In this document: positions 47,570-49,669 of the stretch, piece after piece | Layout: each line of letters starts with the position of its first letter | Position numbering within the stretch: the stretch's first letter is position 1 | Source: Chloroflexota bacterium | GTDB taxonomy: Bacteria; Chloroflexota; Anaerolineae; Promineifilales; Promineifilaceae | Reading direction: 5' to 3' | Length of the DNA: 49,669 bases | Assembly: GCA_024275635.1 (NCBI GenBank) | Contig: JAJRYT010000113.1 | Coordinates: 1 to 49,669, forward strand | The notes under the pieces: model-generated | Databases searched by the model: none | What the model was told of the DNA's origin: nothing | Seen by the model: only the letters and a program-made list of their open reading frames with translations | Translations under genes and position numbers: made by a program

Positions 47570-49669
47570 ATGAACTTATTAGAAGCCAACACACTCATTC
47601 CACTCATTGCTGCTGGCGGGTATACATTCCTTCTTATATTCGCCTTCAGCCGGCGTGACCAGCAAGAACGACAAACGAGGTGGTTGTTAGCCTTTCTGGG
47701 TATTTCCATTTTGTGGGAATTTCTTGTTTATGTGGCTTCGGCCATTCCTTACCCGCCCAACCTGTCAGCCAAAGCCTTACTTATCGGAACAACCTTGCTG
47801 GGAGTGACAACGGCCGTATTTGTAAACTGGTCACAGCGTCGCCGTTGGTTCCTTTTTGGCGGCTTGGCCATTGGAGCGGTTTTTGCCCTTGATATTTATC
47901 TGCCCACACAGATTGTTAACCTACCTTATACCAGCCGCACAATCAACTACAGCGACCTCTTCACCACACTCGCTTGGCTTCTTCTCAGCGGCGTCATTCT
48001 TAGCCGTACCTGGCGCGACTATAAACGTACCTCCTTCCCCTGGCACGCCAACCGGCTTCTTTTTTGGCTGCTTGTTTTACTGCTTACTTTTACCGGCGAA
48101 GCGCTTCTCTTTTTTCATTACTCCGGCTTGACTTTAGCCGGGCAAATTGTTCGTTTCATCGGCGTTGCCGGCCTGACTTATGCCACTTCCTCCCATCTCA
48201 TCATTGATGTACGCACACACTCCCAGAGCCTGATCGCCTTTACCTTCATCACGGCCCTATCTGCTTTGCCGCTGGCTGCGGCCATTTTGGCTGTTCAGAG
48301 ACTTACCGCCAACCAATCCATATACATCATTGTTGTTATCATCAGCTTGCTTTTTTATGCCCCTCTTCGCCACTTCATTGAAAAAATATATCATAGACTC
48401 CTGGTTGGCGAAGGTATTGATACCAGTCAGGTTCTACGCCATTACAGCCAGGACATATACCAAATACTTGACGTACAACAACTCTCCCAAGTCGTGATCA
48501 GCACACTGGCCGGACTGTTAGATTTTCAACGGGGCGCGCTTATGCTCGTTAGCAGCAAAGGGAACGGGCATGAAATTGAGCCGATTCCAGCGCTGGGCGC
48601 TATCGAAAGGCAGGGTCACTATTTACCGCCTGACAACCTGTTTATCAAAGCGCTTTCCCAGGCGCATCAACCATTATTACAATATGAGCTTGATTTTAAT
48701 CGGGATTACTCTCGGATTGATCCCCCCGCCCGTGACTGGTTGAATAAGATGGCAATGGACGTGTACGTGCCGGTTAATGCCGGCAACACATTAGAAGGGT
48801 TGATTGCCATTGGTCCAAAAGCTTCCGGCGTTCCCTATCAGCCTGGAGAATTAGAACTGATGCAAATTCTGGCCGATCAGACTGTTGTGGCCTTGCAAAA
48901 TGCGCGACTTTACAGTGAGCTGGGCCAACAGAACGAAGAAATTCGTCGTCTCAATGTTGGGCTTACCAACCAAAAAGAACTGCTGGAAATCTTAGATCGC
49001 GTTAAGTCTGACTTTATCACCATTGCTTCGCATGAATTACGCACCCCGCTCACCCAGGTAAAAGGCTACACAGACATCTTGCAATCTATGAACGAAGAAA
49101 CCAGCCTTAGCCGTGAACAAACGCGCGAAATTACCGGGCATATCAGCCGGGCAAGCAATCGTTTGGATTCCTTGATTACGGCTATGTTAGATGCCAGCCA
49201 ACTGGATACGGATGGGTTTCGTATGATGTTCATGGAAACCAAACTGGAAATGATTATTCGTATGGCGCTTGAACCGTTAGCCCTGGCTTTAAATGACCGA
49301 CACATTACCTGGAAAGCACATGGGTTGACTTCTTTGCCTCCCATTTATGCTGATTTCAAGCGACTTGTACAGGCCTTTATTAATCTGATTGGCAATGCTA
49401 TCAAATACACGCCAGATTATGGCGCTATTTCCTTGACGGCTGAGTTGGTTCCCAGCCAGGATCAAACGGATGCGTATGTGGAGATTGTGTTGGCGGATCA
49501 GGTGATTGGGATTGACACTAAATTTCACGACCTGATTTTTGAGAAGTTCTTTCGCGTGGGAAATCCGCAGCTGCACTCGACGGGCAGCACAAAATTCAAG
49601 GGAGCCGGGCCGGGGTTGGGTTTGCCCATAGCCAAAGGGGTGATTGAAGGGCATGGCGGCCGTATTTGG
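47570..49669 (+). CDS. Membrane-bound sensor histidine kinase, 3' end outside window
   Basis: The frame is open for 700 codons from ATG 47570 to the last base. About seven hydrophobic segments occupy residues 8-250. A GAF domain follows (about 300-445: QQLSQVVISTLAGLLDF...LMQILADQTVVALQNARLY), then a coiled coil and the kinase core. The H-box is SHELRTPLTQVKGY with His488, then N-box LIGNAIKYTP, F-box LIFEKFFRVG and G2 GPGLGLPIAKGVIEGHGG at the window edge. The G1 box reads LADQVIGID where A-D-T-G-I-G-I is usual, so one glycine is Val. Only the last few residues are missing. No partner regulator is visible. A sensor of unknown signal. Confidence 0.87.
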   Translation, partial: MNLLEANTLIPLIAAGGYTFLLIFAFSRRDQQERQTRWLLAFLGISILWEFLVYVASAIPYPPNLSAKALLIGTTLLGVTTAVFVNWSQRRRWFLFGGLAIGAVFALDIYLPTQIVNLPYTSRTINYSDLFTTLAWLLLSGVILSRTWRDYKRTSFPWHANRLLFWLLVLLLTFTGEALLFFHYSGLTLAGQIVRFIGVAGLTYATSSHLIIDVRTHSQSLIAFTFITALSALPLAAAILAVQRLTANQSIYIIVVIISLLFYAPLRHFIEKIYHRLLVGEGIDTSQVLRHYSQDIYQILDVQQLSQVVISTLAGLLDFQRGALMLVSSKGNGHEIEPIPALGAIERQGHYLPPDNLFIKALSQAHQPLLQYELDFNRDYSRIDPPARDWLNKMAMDVYVPVNAGNTLEGLIAIGPKASGVPYQPGELELMQILADQTVVALQNARLYSELGQQNEEIRRLNVGLTNQKELLEILDRVKSDFITIASHELRTPLTQVKGYTDILQSMNEETSLSREQTREITGHISRASNRLDSLITAMLDASQLDTDGFRMMFMETKLEMIIRMALEPLALALNDRHITWKAHGLTSLPPIYADFKRLVQAFINLIGNAIKYTPDYGAISLTAELVPSQDQTDAYVEIVLADQVIGIDTKFHDLIFEKFFRVGNPQLHSTGSTKFKGAGPGLGLPIAKGVIEGHGGRIW

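Noticed and set aside
1-49669. Genome-wide reassignment of TAG to an amino acid
   Set aside because: TAG closes several intact genes at the expected C-terminus (for example 32899, 34110, 39087, 43489), so the in-frame TAG codons are more likely local changes.

Overview
The window reads as a chromosomal segment of a free-living, moderately GC-rich bacterium, most likely a member of the Chloroflexota (Anaerolineae/Ardenticatenia-like). This is an inference. It rests on the mix of a SARP/NB-ARC regulator, an XRE/NB-ARC regulator, a Uma2 protein, very large sensor kinases, a small W/F-rich protein beside a receiver protein, and a C39 double-ABC exporter. No 16S rRNA or other decisive phylogenetic marker is present. 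Genes are tightly packed. I see no phage, IS element, integrase or CRISPR array.

Layout. 1-2.6 kb: the 3' end of histidine ammonia-lyase, a Uma2 nuclease-like protein and a thiolase. 2.7-5.4 kb (minus): an XRE/NB-ARC/TPR regulator broken by an in-frame TAA. 5.7-11.4 kb: a candidate short peptide gene, then a HlyD-like anchor, a C39-peptidase ABC exporter and a second ABC exporter broken by an in-frame TAG. 11.6-12.3 kb (minus): a receiver protein lacking the phospho-Asp and a small conserved-looking protein. 12.5-15.4 kb: a SARP/NB-ARC/TPR regulator. 15.5-16.7 kb (minus): a HExxH putative metalloprotein. 17.2-21.8 kb: a Rel/SpoT-like protein with altered catalytic sites, in the same frame (across a TAG) as an ACT domain and an AAA ATPase, followed and overlapped by a second AAA ATPase carrying an OmpR-type DNA-binding tail. 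22.0-32.9 kb: a one-strand, overlapping surface-polysaccharide cluster of four GT2 glycosyltransferases, a Tat-signal peptide, a beta-helix protein, a flippase fused to an APH-type kinase, a multi-pass membrane protein and two small membrane proteins. 33-39 kb: an SPFH protein, a Clp-type AAA+ protein (minus) and a sensor kinase. 39.2-42.2 kb: a polyprenyl diphosphate synthase (minus), a remnant of xpt and guaA. 42.5-49.7 kb: paired membrane proteins, a LiaF-like protein, mnmA, a small membrane protein, tRNA-Ser(GGA) and a second sensor kinase that runs off the window.

Two sequence-level signatures overlie everything. The octamer palindrome ACGGCCGT occurs about 70 times (counted by eye), against roughly one expected by chance. 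It lies both inside genes and, as inverted pairs, between convergent genes, much like the HIP1 palindrome of cyanobacteria. Short arrays of 7-nt units, different at each site and usually arranged as hairpins, fill intergenic gaps, and one sits in frame inside guaA. Three genes in the first 20 kb are each split by a single in-frame stop codon with no frameshift, and a fourth (xpt) is reduced to its first 27-28 codons. TAG nevertheless ends several intact genes here, so global stop reassignment is not supported.

The best candidates for an undescribed system are the Rel-like/ACT/AAA plus AAA/winged-helix pair directly upstream of the polysaccharide operon, and the exporter cluster with its tiny upstream peptide gene.
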